Counted from the stretch's first letter, positions 1 to 10,969 are shown. The stretch is DNA of 64,000 nucleotides from Sthenelais limicola (GCA_942159475.1 OW804097.1:3761357-3825356), one strand, 5' to 3'. Notes: generated by a model not told the origin, from the sequence alone. A program made the numbers and translations.

Positions 1-452
1 TAATAACAAAATTATAAACCTTACTCATCATTATTATTGCTTTTGCTTATTTTTAAATTAATGTACTCAATTATTAAATTAATGTACTCAATTATTAGTT
101 TCAGATTGGAAAGGATTGTAAAAAAAAAAGGGGGGAAGAATGTTCAAGTGAAGAAGAGGAAGAAATGATCGATTTAACAAGTTATTGATGAGGAACTGAT
201 TGTTTTAATCACGCCCATGAAAATTTGCTGTGTTCAAAATGGCAGGCATAAAGTATAAATTGAAACCACAACACCCCACTCGTCCCTTCCTCTATTTTCG
301 AAATCGCATGTCTTTTAGAACCCTCGTTCAGTCGTACTCTAATCATTGTACAGAGAAGAGGCACTTTTGACAAATATGGCAGGTATTACAACTCCTGTTA
401 AGACTGAGTTCTGCTGGATCAAAACCCTCACCACACAGAAGCGGTACTCCAA
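1..452. other. AT-rich sequence, no gene seen
   Basis: AT-rich flank with a short direct repeat around positions 55-102. I see no coding exon, RNA gene or recognisable element before the duplicated segment starts at about 453. Confidence 0.6.
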
Positions 453-739
453 TCAACAGACAGGCCAGGAAAATAGTCCTAAAAGTCTTTGATTACATGA
501 AGGAAGAGGATGAAGGTCGGTCTATGTGAGATTTATATGCCAGAACATCCACTGGCTTTAGTGAGATGTCCATCAGATGAATTCGAAGACAAAAAATTGA
601 AGGAAAGCTCAAAAAAAGGCAATCCAAACCAAAGGAAGGGAGGACAAGTTAAATATGACGAATTTCATCAATCAGCAGTTAGAAAGCATACTTGTCTTTA
701 CCACCGATCCATCCACCGTTTCTCGAGTATGGGGGGTCC

Positions 740-1210
740 CTGATTGTCATACATTATGTTATACTGTATCAGGTGGCGGCAGCACTCAATAAAAGAGTGG
801 CCGCTACACCAGGTGGCGCCAGTGGTAACGGCAGGGACCCTGGAGGAGAGACCTACAATAAATAGAGTGGTAGCATACAGCTACACTCCAAGCTGCTTAA
901 CCATACCACTTGTGTCTTCATTGGGACTCCAACATTTAAACTTTTGGATTATTACAGATATTATTAGAGTATACCCACAAGGGTGTAACATTGGTGGAGA
1001 AGAACGGTCAAAATTTCGGAACAATGCCAGGTTCGCAACAAAGGTGTTACATTTCATAAATTACCCAAATCTGGCCATGAACCAGTGAAAAAAGCGTGGA
1101 GAAGTCAATTGATCCACCAGATAGCGAGGGCTGACAGCTCTCTTGAACTCTTGACAAGGCCTACATGTGCAGCTGTCACTTTGAGGACCATTTCTCCGTC
1201 TTTGCAAATG
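740..1210 (+). pseudogene. THAP zinc-finger exon remnant of a transposase (copy A)
   Basis: The stretch from about 1024 reads as the second part of a THAP (C2CH) zinc finger: a GVTFHKLPK segment (the F-H-x-x-P signature), then KKAWRSQL, then after one frame change a CSCHFED segment carrying the C-x2-H pair. The exon ends at a good donor (gtaagt, 1211). The first half with the CCVPDC cysteines is separated by an unrelated insertion of about 269 bp (755-1023), so the exon is broken. THAP domains bind DNA at the N terminus of P-element- and Harbinger/ISL2EU-type transposases, which fits the HTH fragment downstream in the same segment. A domesticated THAP gene is the alternative, but the lesions make function unlikely. 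Confidence 0.6.
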
Positions 1211-1623
1211 GTAAGTCTTTCTTTATAATTTTACTTTAAGGAGCTAGGTAAAAAGGAGAAAAATAAAATACACGTATAATTTACATTTACTACCAACAAC
1301 AGGACATACCCATGGATGTGAACCATGTTGCTAGTTGTTAGTATGGGCTATTTTCTGGAAAAACCTACTTCCACAGATTCACTTATATCTAATCAACACC
1401 CATAGCATCTATACAAACTGCAACAAAGCAGCTTACAAGAGTCCACACGCATACAACTATGTTCTGTCTGGCCAGGTTCACAGGGTTAAATACCAGCAGA
1501 AGCAGAATATTGCTTCCTAATAGCAGACCGTCTGCCAAGCCATGGTCAGGCCATACAGCAATACACAGTATGGATGGTCATGTGTTATCAACCTATTGTA
1601 CCTGCATGATGGCTGGGTAAGTA

Positions 1624-1945
1624 AGATCCCATCCCATCTCATCTCATTCCAACCCACTCCTTGGTTATACATATATGCCATGACAAATTTCTACACTTAT
1701 ATATTTATACAAAAGTTATTATATTGTTATGTCAAATGTTTATTTCTACTAAGGTGGTATTGAGTAAGACCAGATCTGATTTACTCAGAACTGACAATTA
1801 CCTCCTACATTGATATAACCTGTGAATTCATTTCAATGAGAAATGTTAAAGTGTCAAGACTGCTGTAACCAATGAGTAGATCATTATGAACAAGTTACTG
1901 TATATATCATAATAAAGTTTCTAAAAAAAAAAAAAAAAAAAAAAA
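1624..1945 (+). mobile_element. Polyadenylated retro-insertion in copy A
   Basis: About 320 bp that is absent from copy B, where the flanks GGTAAGTA and TATACTTTTC are contiguous (about 7420). It ends in AATAAA (about 1911) followed within 15 bp by a run of 23 A. A single-copy insert with a signal and poly(A) tail at its 3' end points to reverse transcription of a polyadenylated RNA after the duplication. The source RNA is not recognised. Confidence 0.65.
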
Positions 1946-1989
1946 GTATACTTTTCATTACTAGGTGATGATGATGAGGGGAGTGAGGG

Positions 1990-2176
1990 GATATATGCCT
2001 TAGTGCCTGTACTACATGGCACCAAGTTACTATATTATATATGCCTTAGTGCCTGTACTACATGGCACCAAGTTACTATATTATATATGCCTTAATGCCT
2101 GTACTACATGATGAGGGGAGTGAGGGGATATATGCCTTAGTGCCTGTACTACATGGCACCAAGTTAGTATATTATA
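1990..2176. repeat. 46-bp minisatellite, about 4 copies
   Basis: The phrase TGCCTTAGTGCCTGTACTAC recurs at about 46-bp spacing, with one interrupted unit. Copy B has one unit at the matching place (about 7465), so the expansion happened in copy A. Confidence 0.8.
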
Positions 2177-2574
2177 GGCAAGTTCCTAAGTCTCTCACAC
2201 AAAGATTGTCATAATTTGTCAGTTTGAGAATTGAAGGCCGTAGGCATACAAAGGCTTGTCTGGATATGCCAAGGTTTGCAAACGACCTCTTCATCAGGGG
2301 GTTAATCCTTATGATCAATTATACTTTGCCAGGACCAACAGAACTAACCCCGAAAAGGGGAGTTGGTAACCAAGCGAAAATAAAATCTTTAAAAAAAGTC
2401 AAAGGCATGTGCCCTGAAGGTACTGTACGCTATACTTTTACTAGCAATATGCAGCATCAACTGGTTGTTTACTCAGGCTAAACATTTTATTCACAGGCAG
2501 TGCCTCTCTTTTATAGCAATGACATCTGCATGATCCAGTTTGTTAGATACGTGTAGAAAGTTAAGGACTATTCA

Positions 2575-2815
2575 ATATGGGCAAAGGTTTAATCAAAAGA
2601 AGGGGGAAAGGGGAAAAATGGAGTGTATGTCAACGATCTATGGGATCGTTTTATCACAAGGTGAAGGATATTGAAAGAAGGCCTCGCTTCTTGGAGGCAG
2701 TGGTATAGAAAATACAAAAATAAAAAAGGTCGCTACACAAGAGCGTTAGAAATTGTAGATGCCAAGATGGCAGGCTTGATGAAATAAAGTTGCTATTTTA
2801 AAAAAAAGATAAAAA
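2575..2815 (+). mobile_element. LINE 3'-end fragment (copy A)
   Basis: The reading frame around 2590-2650 matches the extreme C terminus of the LINE ORFs elsewhere in the window (a GKGEKW-like segment). It is followed by the shared 3' tail motif GCCAAGATGGCAGG (2761-2774), an AATAAAG signal and an A-rich end. Severely 5'-truncated. Confidence 0.65.
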
Positions 2816-3118
2816 TTGTTCTTTGTGTATTGAAATGAATTATTATATATTTTCGCACAGGCAGTGCCCTCACTTTGTGCTTATAATAGTGAACCACTGA
2901 AGAGAAAAAGATACAGGCAGAAACACGGGCGATATGAGCGTATAACCAAGTGCAGAAAGATTGAGGAAACACATTGACCTTCTGATGGAAAAAATGATGG
3001 AATGATCGATAATCCTGCCCCTAAATAGTACAGAGGATCCTTTTTGATGAATTATCCCAACAACACAAGAGTCTGAAGGAGGACTACCAAGCATTGTAGA
3101 CAAGAGATCTTCAACGTA

Positions 3119-3712
3119 AGAGATGAAGCTGAAGCAAAAACTGGGTCTCAGTAAATTTTGATATGCTGTACTCAGAACAGATGAAGAACTGTTGACATTC
3201 TACACCGGTATCCTAGCCTTTACTCTGTTTGAGTGGATTGAAAGTGGGCAGGTTTTCTCAGTATCACACAGAAATATGAACAGAGATCTTCAACTGAGAT
3301 GAAGCTGAAGCAAAAACTGGGTCTCAGTGAATTCCGATATGCTGTGTTGAGAACAGATGAAGAACTGTTGACATTCTACACCGGTATTTGTGTATCCCAG
3401 CCTGATCTGTTTGAGTGGATTGTGTCAAAAGTTGGGAGCAGCATCACACAGAAATATGAAAATATTTCTGTCCATGACCAAATTTTAATAGTTGTTATGA
3501 AGCTGAGGCTAGGATTATTAAGCAAGGACGTAGCAAATAGACTTTCTGTATCCGTGGCTACCATATGTAGGATATTGAGGAATATTTTACCGATCCTAGA
3601 AACAAGACTTAAACCCTGTATAGGAGGCCATGTAAGGAGGCAGTCCATAAAAACATGCCAAAATCTTTTAAGGAAAAGTACAGACCTAGTTTTGAGTGAG
3701 TGAGATTGCTGG
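3119..3712 (+). pseudogene. DDE transposase fragment with HTH (Harbinger/ISL2EU type), copy A
   Basis: The 3299-3703 frame carries LLTFYTGI and then MKLRLGLLSKDVANRLSVS. This is the helix-turn-helix that precedes the DDE nuclease in Harbinger/ISL2EU-type transposases (the HTH_Tnp_4 pattern). It breaks in frame after RLKPC, at about 3610. The next piece, near 3640, still resembles the start of the DDE_Tnp_4 domain, then ends abruptly where the GTGAG repeat begins. Positions 3119-3295 are a degraded partial tandem copy of the start of this exon. No catalytic DDE residues remain, so this is a relic. Together with the upstream THAP exon it indicates a THAP-Harbinger element. Confidence 0.75.
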
Positions 3713-3835
3713 TTGCTTTACGCCCTTATCAACACATTTAATATGGTTATATAAAGGGCGGGAGAGCTGATTATGAGGCAGTTTATGATCATACCCAGGA
3801 AATAGAGATAGAGAAGAAGGGAGACAGAAAGGCAC
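3713..3835. repeat. GTGAG/TTTACGCCC dispersed repeat
   Basis: One of several copies of a dispersed repeat: a GTGAGTGAGATTG start, GCTTTACGCCCTTATC, ATCAAGGGCGGGAGAGCTGA, then an AGAGA-rich tail. It truncates the transposase fragment before it. The repeat resembles families I know from mollusc genomes, but I cannot assign a class. Confidence 0.6.
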
Positions 3836-3942
3836 TGGTCCGCCATCTTGAAGTGACTCACACGCTACGTTGAGCTATCCAAACCCTGTTCATCTTGATG
3901 TGACTTGCACGCTACGTTGAGCTATCCAAACCCTGGTCCTTA

Positions 3943-4032
3943 AAGTGCAAATGCAAAGCTGCTTGCAATAATCCACACAATAATGGCGGTTCATGTCCAA
4001 ATTGCGAGGAGGACTCCACCTCAAAATACTGA
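3943..4032 (+). pseudogene. Cys-rich short peptide segment (copy A)
   Basis: The frame reads KCKCKAACNNPHNNGGSCPN and ends in a stop at 4030-4032. Cysteines are spaced C-x-C-x3-C-x10-C-x2-C, a metal-knuckle-like layout. Copy B at 10062 keeps four of the five cysteines (the second reads Tyr) and the NPHN core despite other changes. It is probably the tail of a transposon-encoded protein. I do not recognise the family. Confidence 0.4.
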
Positions 4033-4162
4033 GGATGATTCTGGATTGGGCTGTGAAGATCTAGTCACCATTTCTGGTTATGGAATTTATTTGGACGAAC
4101 AAATTATCTTGAAATTGAACATGAATCATTTGCTGCCTCCGCCGAGAAGAAACAGTATAGAG

Positions 4163-4400
4163 TAGAAACATTTGGGAGTGAGTCAGCTTTACGCCCTTAT
4201 ATCAAGGGTGGGAGAGCTGAGAGGGAGTAAGTGAGATTGGTTGCTTTACACCCTTATCAACAATAAGGTTATATCAAGGGCAGGAAAGCTGAGAGGGAGG
4301 CAGTTTATGACCATACCCAGGAAATAAGAGATAGAGAAGAAGGGAGAGAGACAGAAAGGCACTTTATGGTCTTACACAGGAAATAGGAGGTTTCTTTACT
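4163..4400. repeat. GTGAG/TTTACGCCC dispersed repeat, tandem partial units
   Basis: Two partial units of the repeat described at 3713 lie back to back, followed by the AGAGA-rich tail. Further partial tails run to about 5000. Confidence 0.6.
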
Positions 4401-4718
4401 ACTTTCAGCGTGCTATACACGCCTAGATCGCCCGAAGTCAGCTCCCAAAGCTCTCCACCGGAACCAGTAAATAACTAGGTCATATAAGTAGGTTACATGG
4501 CGCTTTCGCCATGTGACGTTTGCGCATAGGGAGCTGCTATAGTGTGGCATACCCGCTGTAGGCAGAACTAGACGTGTGCACTAGTCTACACGTGGATCTA
4601 CCCAACGAGTAGCCGACTAAGAGTAAGTACCCTTTTATTTTAGCAACGTTGTTTAGCCAAACAAATCATTATTCTATATAATATATCTCATTATATTACT
4701 TTATTACTCTTTATTCAG

Positions 4719-4787
4719 ACAATCCCATCTGGCATGAAGGCTGAACGGAAAAACAGACGAGAACGTATGGGCCGGTTGGTAGATAAG
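4719..4787 (+). CDS. Short exon-like segment, gene unknown (copy A)
   Basis: The acceptor TTTATTCAG ends at 4718 and a donor gtttgt starts at 4788. An ATG at 4734 opens 18 codons (MKAERKNRRERMGRLVDK). An upstream exon could end at 4622 before gtaagt. The same exon with both splice sites is kept in copy B (11714-11782) with few changes. The phase does not join cleanly to the NHL-like exon at 5130, so either an exon is missing or the gene is dead. The product is not recognised. Confidence 0.35.
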
Positions 4788-5129
4788 GTTTGTAAATTAT
4801 GTAATATGTAATGTCTTTAAATTGTCTATATTAAATCGGTTCAACATGTGAGAGTATGGGGATAGAAGGGAGAGCTCAGAGAGTGACAGAAAAGAGAGAA
4901 AGGTACTTTATGGTCTTACCCAGGAAATAGAGATAGAGAAGAAGGGAGAGAGACTGAGAAAGAGACAGAAAGGCACTTTATGGTCTTACATAGGAAAAAG
5001 AGAGAAACAAAATGATCAGGCCATGGTCAACACTTTTATATATAAGTACTCAGTGCTATACATTAAATATAGAAGGATTTAGGTGTAAAACATATTGTGT
5101 GTATTTGACTACATGTGTTTATATTGCAG

Positions 5130-5437
5130 GTGACTACATCACCCAGTGTGAGATACCTGCAGGACAGGATGGATCTAAGTCTATAAAAGATGTGTGGTGG
5201 ATGGATGCCACCACCCTGGTGGCTGTACACGGGTGTGGTAAGGTCTACTATAGGTGAGCAGGGCTGTACACACACTGTGATGGGGAGTGGGTATGGAGCT
5301 TACCGTGTGGCATGTGATACCAGCACCAGCACAGTGTATGTTCTAGATTGGACTAATGATAGAGTGGTTATGTATAACATCACTAACCCTGGCCTCCAAG
5401 GCCTGGTGGTGAGGTATGGCAGCCACAGGGTCTACTA
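5130..5437 (+). pseudogene. NHL-like beta-propeller exon fragment (copy A)
   Basis: After an acceptor (TATATTGCAG, ending 5129) one frame reads DYITQCEIPAGQDGSK and continues to GCGKVYY. A second frame carries YRVACDTSTSTVYVLDWTND and a VVMYN end. The last piece has the layout of an NHL blade (hydrophobic-V-x-D, YVLDWTNDRV, a short strand). NHL repeats build beta-propellers that bind protein or RNA. The frame change near 5250 and the stop at 5438 mark it as broken. Its end (GTATGGCAGCCACAGGG) is the seed unit of the large array in copy B. Confidence 0.5.
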
Positions 5438-5696
5438 AAATTAAAATTTTATACACTGTAACCTAAAATAAACCTAATTTTAACTATGATTATGACATGT
5501 AGCGCATAAATACATTACCCAAATACTATTGATTGCAAATGGATACTTTCTACACTAGTTACACATGATTGTGACATTACAACTTTCTTACATTCCTATT
5601 TTACCCGAACGATATCCGGGTTATTCGTCACCACCATCATGATCCACTGTTAGTATCTCTATCTTTGTTCATTTCTATCTTTTTTCTCATATATAG

Positions 5697-5817
5697 GCAT
5701 CACCTGGACAGTGTGCTGGAAGTAATAGAGCAGACAAACTTCGGTGCCCTGTCAAATGGGGGCGTGGAGCTGCTGAGGGCAGCTCGGGACATTTTCATGT
5801 CCCACCTTTCCCAGTAA
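5697..5817 (+). CDS. Probable terminal coding exon, gene unknown
   Basis: A polypyrimidine tract and TATATAG acceptor precede 5697. The frame (HHLDSVLEVIEQTNFGALSN, then VELLRAARDIFMSHLSQ) ends with TAA at 5815-5817. An AATAAA signal follows at 5823. The predicted peptide is amphipathic helix-like. Acceptor, open frame, stop and poly(A) signal in the right order support a real 3'-terminal exon, perhaps of the gene whose fragments lie upstream. I do not recognise the protein, and the upstream exon that joins it is not certain. Confidence 0.45.
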
Positions 5818-6223
5818 ATATAAATAAAGGCAGAAAATTTAATTGCTCTCTTATTGTCATTTATTTTATTTTATTCTTCCATGAATGATTTTAGTCTGAA
5901 AAAGATAATACAACTACAGTAGTTGCAATTATATTGACACACTTTATCGAGCTGACGTAAATATTTTAGGCAAAAGCATTGCATACGTACTAGTAACACT
6001 TTTAAAATACAATACATTTATTGGGAATATAACTTTAATATTCTGTGTAATATAAACCTGGCCCAAATATGTCTAGTCTATACACCATTTGAAAATGGAG
6101 AAATGCAGTATGTTGTCAATTAATGGTAACTGAAAACGGGAGCCCAACCATAAAATATAGATGTTTATTGTCACCTTTATTCATGATAAATAAATACTCA
6201 TTTATTGCACATCTGATATTCTA
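5818..6223. other. Gene-free spacer
   Basis: AT-rich sequence downstream of the terminal exon. No exon, RNA gene or known repeat seen. Confidence 0.5.
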
Positions 6224-6461
6224 GAGTCCCCAGGCCATCATAATACTACATCCTATATGTAACTGTACCAAATCAATCATGATACTAGATCTCATAAATA
6301 TATATTAGTGTCCCTAAGACATCATGATACTAGATCCTATATGTAAGTGTCCCCAGGCCATCATGATACTACACCCTATATGTAAGTGTCCCCAGGCCAT
6401 CATGATACTACACCCTATATGTAAGTGTCCCTAGGCCATCATGATACTAGATGCTACATGT
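6224..6461. repeat. 39-bp minisatellite, about 6 copies
   Basis: The phrase CATCATGATACTA with CCTATATGTAAGTGTCCC recurs at about 39-bp intervals. The first units are diverged, the last three almost identical. Confidence 0.8.
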
Positions 6462-6773
6462 GCAACTAAGTGTGCTGGGATTGTACAAAATCTCCAGTCA
6501 ACAGACAGGCCAGGAAAATAATCCTAAAAGTCTTTGATTACATGAAGGAAGAGGATGAAGGTCGGTCTATGTGAGATTTATATGCCAGAACATCCACTGG
6601 CTTTAGTGAGATGTCCATCAGATGAATTCAGACAAAAAATTGAAGGAAAGCTCAAAAAAAGGCAATCCAAACCAAAGGAAGGGAGGACAAGTTAAATATG
6701 ACGAATTTCATCAATCAGCAGTTAGAAAGCATACTTGTCTTTACCACCGATCCATCCACCGTTTCTCGAGTAT

Positions 6774-6797
6774 GGGGGGGGGGGGGGGGGGGGGGGG
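6774..6797 (+). repeat. Poly-G run of 24
   Basis: 24 consecutive G where copy A has six (about 731-736). It lies just before the THAP cysteines. Confidence 0.95.
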
Positions 6798-6995
6798 CAT
6801 AGCTGTTGTGTCCCTGATTGTCATACATGCCAGGTTCGCAACAAAGGTGGCCAAATCTGGCCATGAACCAGTGAAAAAAGCGTGGAGAAGTCAATTGATC
6901 CACCAGATAGCGAGGGCTAACAGCTCCTTGAACTCTTGACAAAGCCTACATGTGCAGCTGTCACTTTGAAGACCGTTTCTCCGTCTTTGCAAATG
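6798..6995 (+). pseudogene. THAP zinc-finger exon remnant (copy B)
   Basis: The start reads SCCVPDCHTCQVRNKGG, the N-terminal cysteine pair of a THAP finger that copy A lost to an insertion. The middle has a 17-bp deletion that removes the F-H-x-x-P segment still present in copy A. After a frame change come KKAWRSQL and, after another, the CSCHFED pair. The exon ends at gtaagt (6996). Copies A and B thus carry complementary lesions of one THAP exon. Confidence 0.6.
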
Positions 6996-7849
6996 GTAAG
7001 TCTTTCTTTATAATTTTACTTTAAGGAGCTAGGTAAAAAGGGGAAAAATAAATTATACGTATATTTTACATTTACTACCAACAACAGGACATACTCATTG
7101 ATGTGAACCATGTTGCTAGTTGCTAGTTTGGGCTATTTTCTGGAAAAACCTACTTCCACAGATTCACTTATATTTTATCAACACCCATAGCATCTATACA
7201 AACTGCAACAAAGCAGCTTACAAGAGTCTGGACGCATACAACTATGTTCTGTCTGGCCAGGTTCACAGGGTTAAATACTATTATATTTTAAAGGAAGCAG
7301 AATATTGCTTCCTAATAGCAGACCGTCTGCCAAGCCACGGTCAGGCCATACAGCTCAGCAATATACAGTATGGATGGTCATGTGTTATCAACCTATTGTA
7401 CCTGCATGATGGCTGGGTAAGTATACTTTTCATTACTAGGTGATGATGATGAGGAGAGTGAGGGGATATATGCCTTACTGCCTGTACTACATGGCACCAA
7501 GTTACTATATTATAGGCAAGTTCCTAAGCCTCGCACATAAAGATTGTCATAATTTGTCAGTTTGAGAATTGAAGGCCGTAGGCATACAAAGGCTTGTCTG
7601 GATATGCCAAGGTTTGCAAACGACCTCTTCATCAGTGGGTTAATCCTTGTGATCAATTATACTTTGCCAGGACCAAGTCAAAGGCATGTGCCCTGAAGGT
7701 ACTGTACGCTATTCCTTTTACTAGCAATATGCAGCATCAACTGTTTGTTTACTCAGGCTAAACATTGTATTCACAGGCAGTGCCTCTCTTTTATAGCAAT
7801 GACATCTGCATGATGCAGTTTGTTAGATACGTGTAGAAAGTTAAGGGCT

Positions 7850-8100
7850 ATTCAATATGGGCAAAGGTTTAATCAAAAGAAGGGGGAAAGGGGAAAAATG
7901 GAGAGTGTATGTCAACGATTTAAGGGATCGTTTTATCACAAGGTGAAGGATATTGAAAGAAGGCCTCGCTTCTTGGAGGCAGTGGTATAGAAAATACAAA
8001 AATACAAAAGGTCGCTACACAAGAGCGTTAGAAATTGTAGATGCCAAGATGGCAGGATTGATGAAATAAAGTTGCTATTTTAAAAAAATTGTTCTTTGTG
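7850..8100 (+). mobile_element. LINE 3'-end fragment (copy B)
   Basis: Counterpart of 2575-2815, with the tail motif GCCAAGATGGCAGG at 8043-8056 and an AATAAAG signal. It is in the same position relative to the transposase remnants, so it was inserted before the duplication. Confidence 0.65.
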
Positions 8101-8397
8101 TATTGAAATGAATTATTATATATTTTCGCACAGGCACAGTGCCCTCACTTTGTGCTTATAATAGTGAACTACTGAAGAGAAAAAGATACAAGCAGAAACA
8201 CGGGCGATGCGTATAACCAAGTGCAGAAAGATTGAGGAAACACATTGACCTTCTGATGGAAAAAATTATGGAAAGACCGATAATCCTGCCCCTAATTAAA
8301 TAGTACCGAGGATACTTTTTGATGAATTATCCCAACAACACAAGATTCTGAAGGTGGACTACCAAGCCTTGCAAACAGAGATCTTAAGACTTAAAGA

Positions 8398-8796
8398 GAT
8401 GAAAATAGAGAGCTGAAGCAAAAACTGGGTCTCAGTAAATTCTGATATGCTGTACTCAGAACAAATGAAGAACTGTTGACATTCTACCCAGCCTTTGCTC
8501 TGTTGGAGTGGTGAGTGTCAAAAGTTGGGAGCAGCAGAAATATGAAAATATTTCTGTCCATGACCAAATTTTAATAGTTGTTATGAAGCTGAGGCTAGGG
8601 TTATTAAGCAAGGACATAGCAAATAGATTTTCTGTATCTGTGGCTACTATATCTAGGATCTTGAGGAATGTTTCACCAATCCTAGCAACAAGACTTAAAC
8701 CCTGTACATATCAAATGGCCATCTAAGGAGGCAGTTCGTAAAAACATGCCCAAGTCTTTTAAGAAAAAATACAGACCTAGTTTTGAAGCGTATCTT
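8398..8796 (+). pseudogene. DDE transposase fragment with HTH (copy B)
   Basis: MKLRLGLLSKDIANRFSVSV followed by a helical segment matches copy A and the HTH of Harbinger/ISL2EU-type transposases. After a one-base frame change the segment IKWPSKEAVRKNMPKSF matches the conserved start of the DDE_Tnp_4 nuclease domain (a WPS...MPKSF pattern). The sequence stops there, before the catalytic acids. An upstream frame break and loss of part of the N-terminal segment show decay. Confidence 0.75.
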
Positions 8797-9573
8797 TTTG
8801 CCTCCAGTTTGCTCTGCCGCTATGTCACCAGATGTTAGTAAACACTGAAAAGGGTCTATAGGTCATAGCTGGGGGCACTCGACAATACCAACCCTGAGGA
8901 GGCCCTCCAAACTAAACCAGCAGCTACCTATTAATCCAAAACGGAGGCCGGGTCACCACCCCTCGACGATCTAGGTCTCCCTCCCCCTTATGAGTTGGAC
9001 GGGGACGTAATTGTGAGGTACATAACAAAACATGCACTGCCTATGAGAGTACCAGAGAAAGTGATGAGGGATTTGGTAGTGACATGTTATGATGCTATGT
9101 ACACCGGGGGATTCACTGGGTGGAGCTAGTCAGACAGGAGTGGCTGGGGCTGTGAGAGCAGCTATTCCTGCAATAAAGTTACTCTCTACTCTAGAACATC
9201 AACCTATACAGATCGTTGGCTTATTCAATTATCATTCATAGCTCTAATTCAGTATAAATATTAGTATACACAATAGTATAACATTGATGTGAGAGATACC
9301 CATCTTCGAACACAGAATCCGGGGCTGGGGTGACGTCGGAAACAACTTTATTAAGAGTCTACAGTCACTAGCAGTGACTCCAACTCCAAGGCCGCTGCTG
9401 TGGAGGCCATCCTGCTATTGGCCAGCGAACAAACTGATGTTAACACCTACAACCGCACTGTCTGATAAAGCTGCTGGCGATGATGACATGAAGTAAAAGG
9501 TAATCTTGAGATTGGCTGGGAAGTTGATATAGACCATGTAAGGAAACAATTGAACTACAAACCTCCTGTCATT
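8797..9573. other. Copy-B-specific sequence, possible retroelement remnant
   Basis: Not present in copy A. Short open stretches (around 8990-9130, reading VIVRYITKHALPMRVPEK) and an AATAAA at 9172 suggest a retroelement remnant. No diagnostic domain is visible, and I cannot name it. Confidence 0.35.
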
Positions 9574-9589
9574 AATAAATGCTCATGCC

Positions 9590-9980
9590 TTCATGCTCAT
9601 TAAGGCCAAATTCTTCATTTACAAGAAAAGGTTGTTCTACAATAACAAAATCTGCTTTTTTGAGTTCCTTAGAGAGGTTAAGTCAGCCTCGAGGGCTCTT
9701 AATGATAGTGCCAGTTACGGTCAATCTCACGTTAACGAGTTTAAGTTATGGAAGAATTTTTATACTAGTCTGTAAGCCAGTACACCCCATGAGTTGTATA
9801 CGCTCGCCACGGCAACCTAGTTGAAGGAGAAAGATCCTGTTCTTCGAGGTGTAACGAAAATTGCATTGTACTTTTTGTCTTTTCTTTTCGGAGAGTTGTA
9901 TATCTATTCTGTAAACTGCTCTTAGCTTGAATTCCTGTCTGACTAATGAATAAAGACCCGGTGTTGGGGAAAAAAATAAA
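9590..9980 (+). mobile_element. 5'-truncated LINE with 16-bp target-site duplication
   Basis: Flanked by exact copies of AATAAATGCTCATGCC (9574-9589 and 9981-9996). The first part (to 9775) encodes a LINE ORF2 C terminus (AKFFIYKKRLFYNNK ... FKLWKNFYTS), comparable to the IYRQKLF segments of other LINEs here. A 3' tail with AATAAAG and an A-rich end follows. The perfect duplication marks a fairly recent target-primed insertion. Confidence 0.8.
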
Positions 9981-10061
9981 AATAAATGCTCATGCCAAAA
10001 TAGTGGAATACAGGGTAGAGGTTGCATCCAATGCAGCAAGGCATACAAACCCTGTTCTTTA

Positions 10062-10137
10062 CAGTGCAAATACAAAGCTGCTTGCAAGAATCCACACAAT
10101 GGCAGTTCATGTCCAAATTGCAAGGAGGACTCAGGAG
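10062..10137 (+). pseudogene. Cys-rich short peptide segment (copy B)
   Basis: Reads QCKYKAACKNPHNGSSCPNC, the counterpart of 3943-4032. The second cysteine has become Tyr and one spacer residue is lost; the remaining cysteines and the NPHN core are kept. Family unknown. Confidence 0.4.
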
Positions 10138-10390
10138 TGAGTGAGTTTATGATCATACCAAGGAAATAGAGATAGAGAAGGGAAAGAGAGACAGAAAGGT
10201 ACTTTAAGGTCTTACCCAGGACCAGGAGGACTCAGGAACTCCCACCTCAAAATACTGAGGATGAGCTGGGAAGATCTAGTCACCACTTCTGGTTATGGAA
10301 TTTATTTTGACAAACAAATAATCTTGAAATTGAATATGAATCATTGCTGCCTCCGCCGAGAAGAAACAGTATAGAGTAGAAACATTTGGG

Positions 10391-10575
10391 AGTGAGTCAG
10401 CTTTACGCCCTTATATCAAGGGTGGGAGAGCTGAGAGGGAGTCAGTGAGATTGGTTGCTTTACACCCTTATCAACAATATGGTTATATAAAGGGCAGGAA
10501 AGCTGAGAGGGAGGCAGTTTATGATCATACCCAGGAAATAAGAGATATAGAGAAGAAGGGAGAGATGATAGTGAA
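10391..10575. repeat. GTGAG/TTTACGCCC dispersed repeat
   Basis: Copy of the repeat described at 3713, as two partial units and an AGAGA-rich tail. A related tail lies at 10140-10225. Confidence 0.6.
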
Positions 10576-10969
10576 AGTATTGATTTTCTTGGAAATTGAT
10601 AAAATTGAAAATCAGCTGAAAGTCTGACATTTAGCATCCCTATTATATATCCCTTTCAGAAGAGGAAGCCCAACTGACACTTCAGAAGTGAGCAACATCA
10701 ACGCGGCTCAGAAAAGAAACCAGACCACAAGTAGGAACTGGGTCAGGTCGGTCCTGTATTTTAGCTGGACTAGAAGGTCTTCGGGTAAGCTTTTCATATG
10801 TGACCCATTTCATTTTCATTTTTAACTTGTTTCTGAGCAGAGATTTTCAATTTGCAATCCGCAATTTTCAGTAGAGCAGCAAGAGGCTCAAAAAGGCTTT
10901 ATTTTAGAAGTTACCCACACCCAAAGGGTAACAAGACATGCCATACATCAAATTAATCCTTGGAATGTG

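Larger units (their letters stand above)
453..5431. repeat. Segmental duplication, copy A
   Basis: From 453 this sequence is collinear with copy B (6498-13454) over several kilobases. Shared parts, in order: a THAP-exon remnant, a LINE 3' end (about 2575 / 7850), an HTH transposase fragment (3299 / 8398), a Cys-rich peptide exon (3943 / 10062), short exon-like pieces (4719 / 11714) and an NHL-like fragment (about 5196 / 11895). Since both copies hold the same LINE tail at the same place, that insertion predates the duplication. Insertions at 755-1023 and 1624-1945 occur only in copy A. Confidence 0.85.

Noticed and set aside
9746..10156. 136-codon minus-strand ORF
   Set aside because: It lies antisense across a LINE 3' end, its target-site duplication and the Cys-rich segment.
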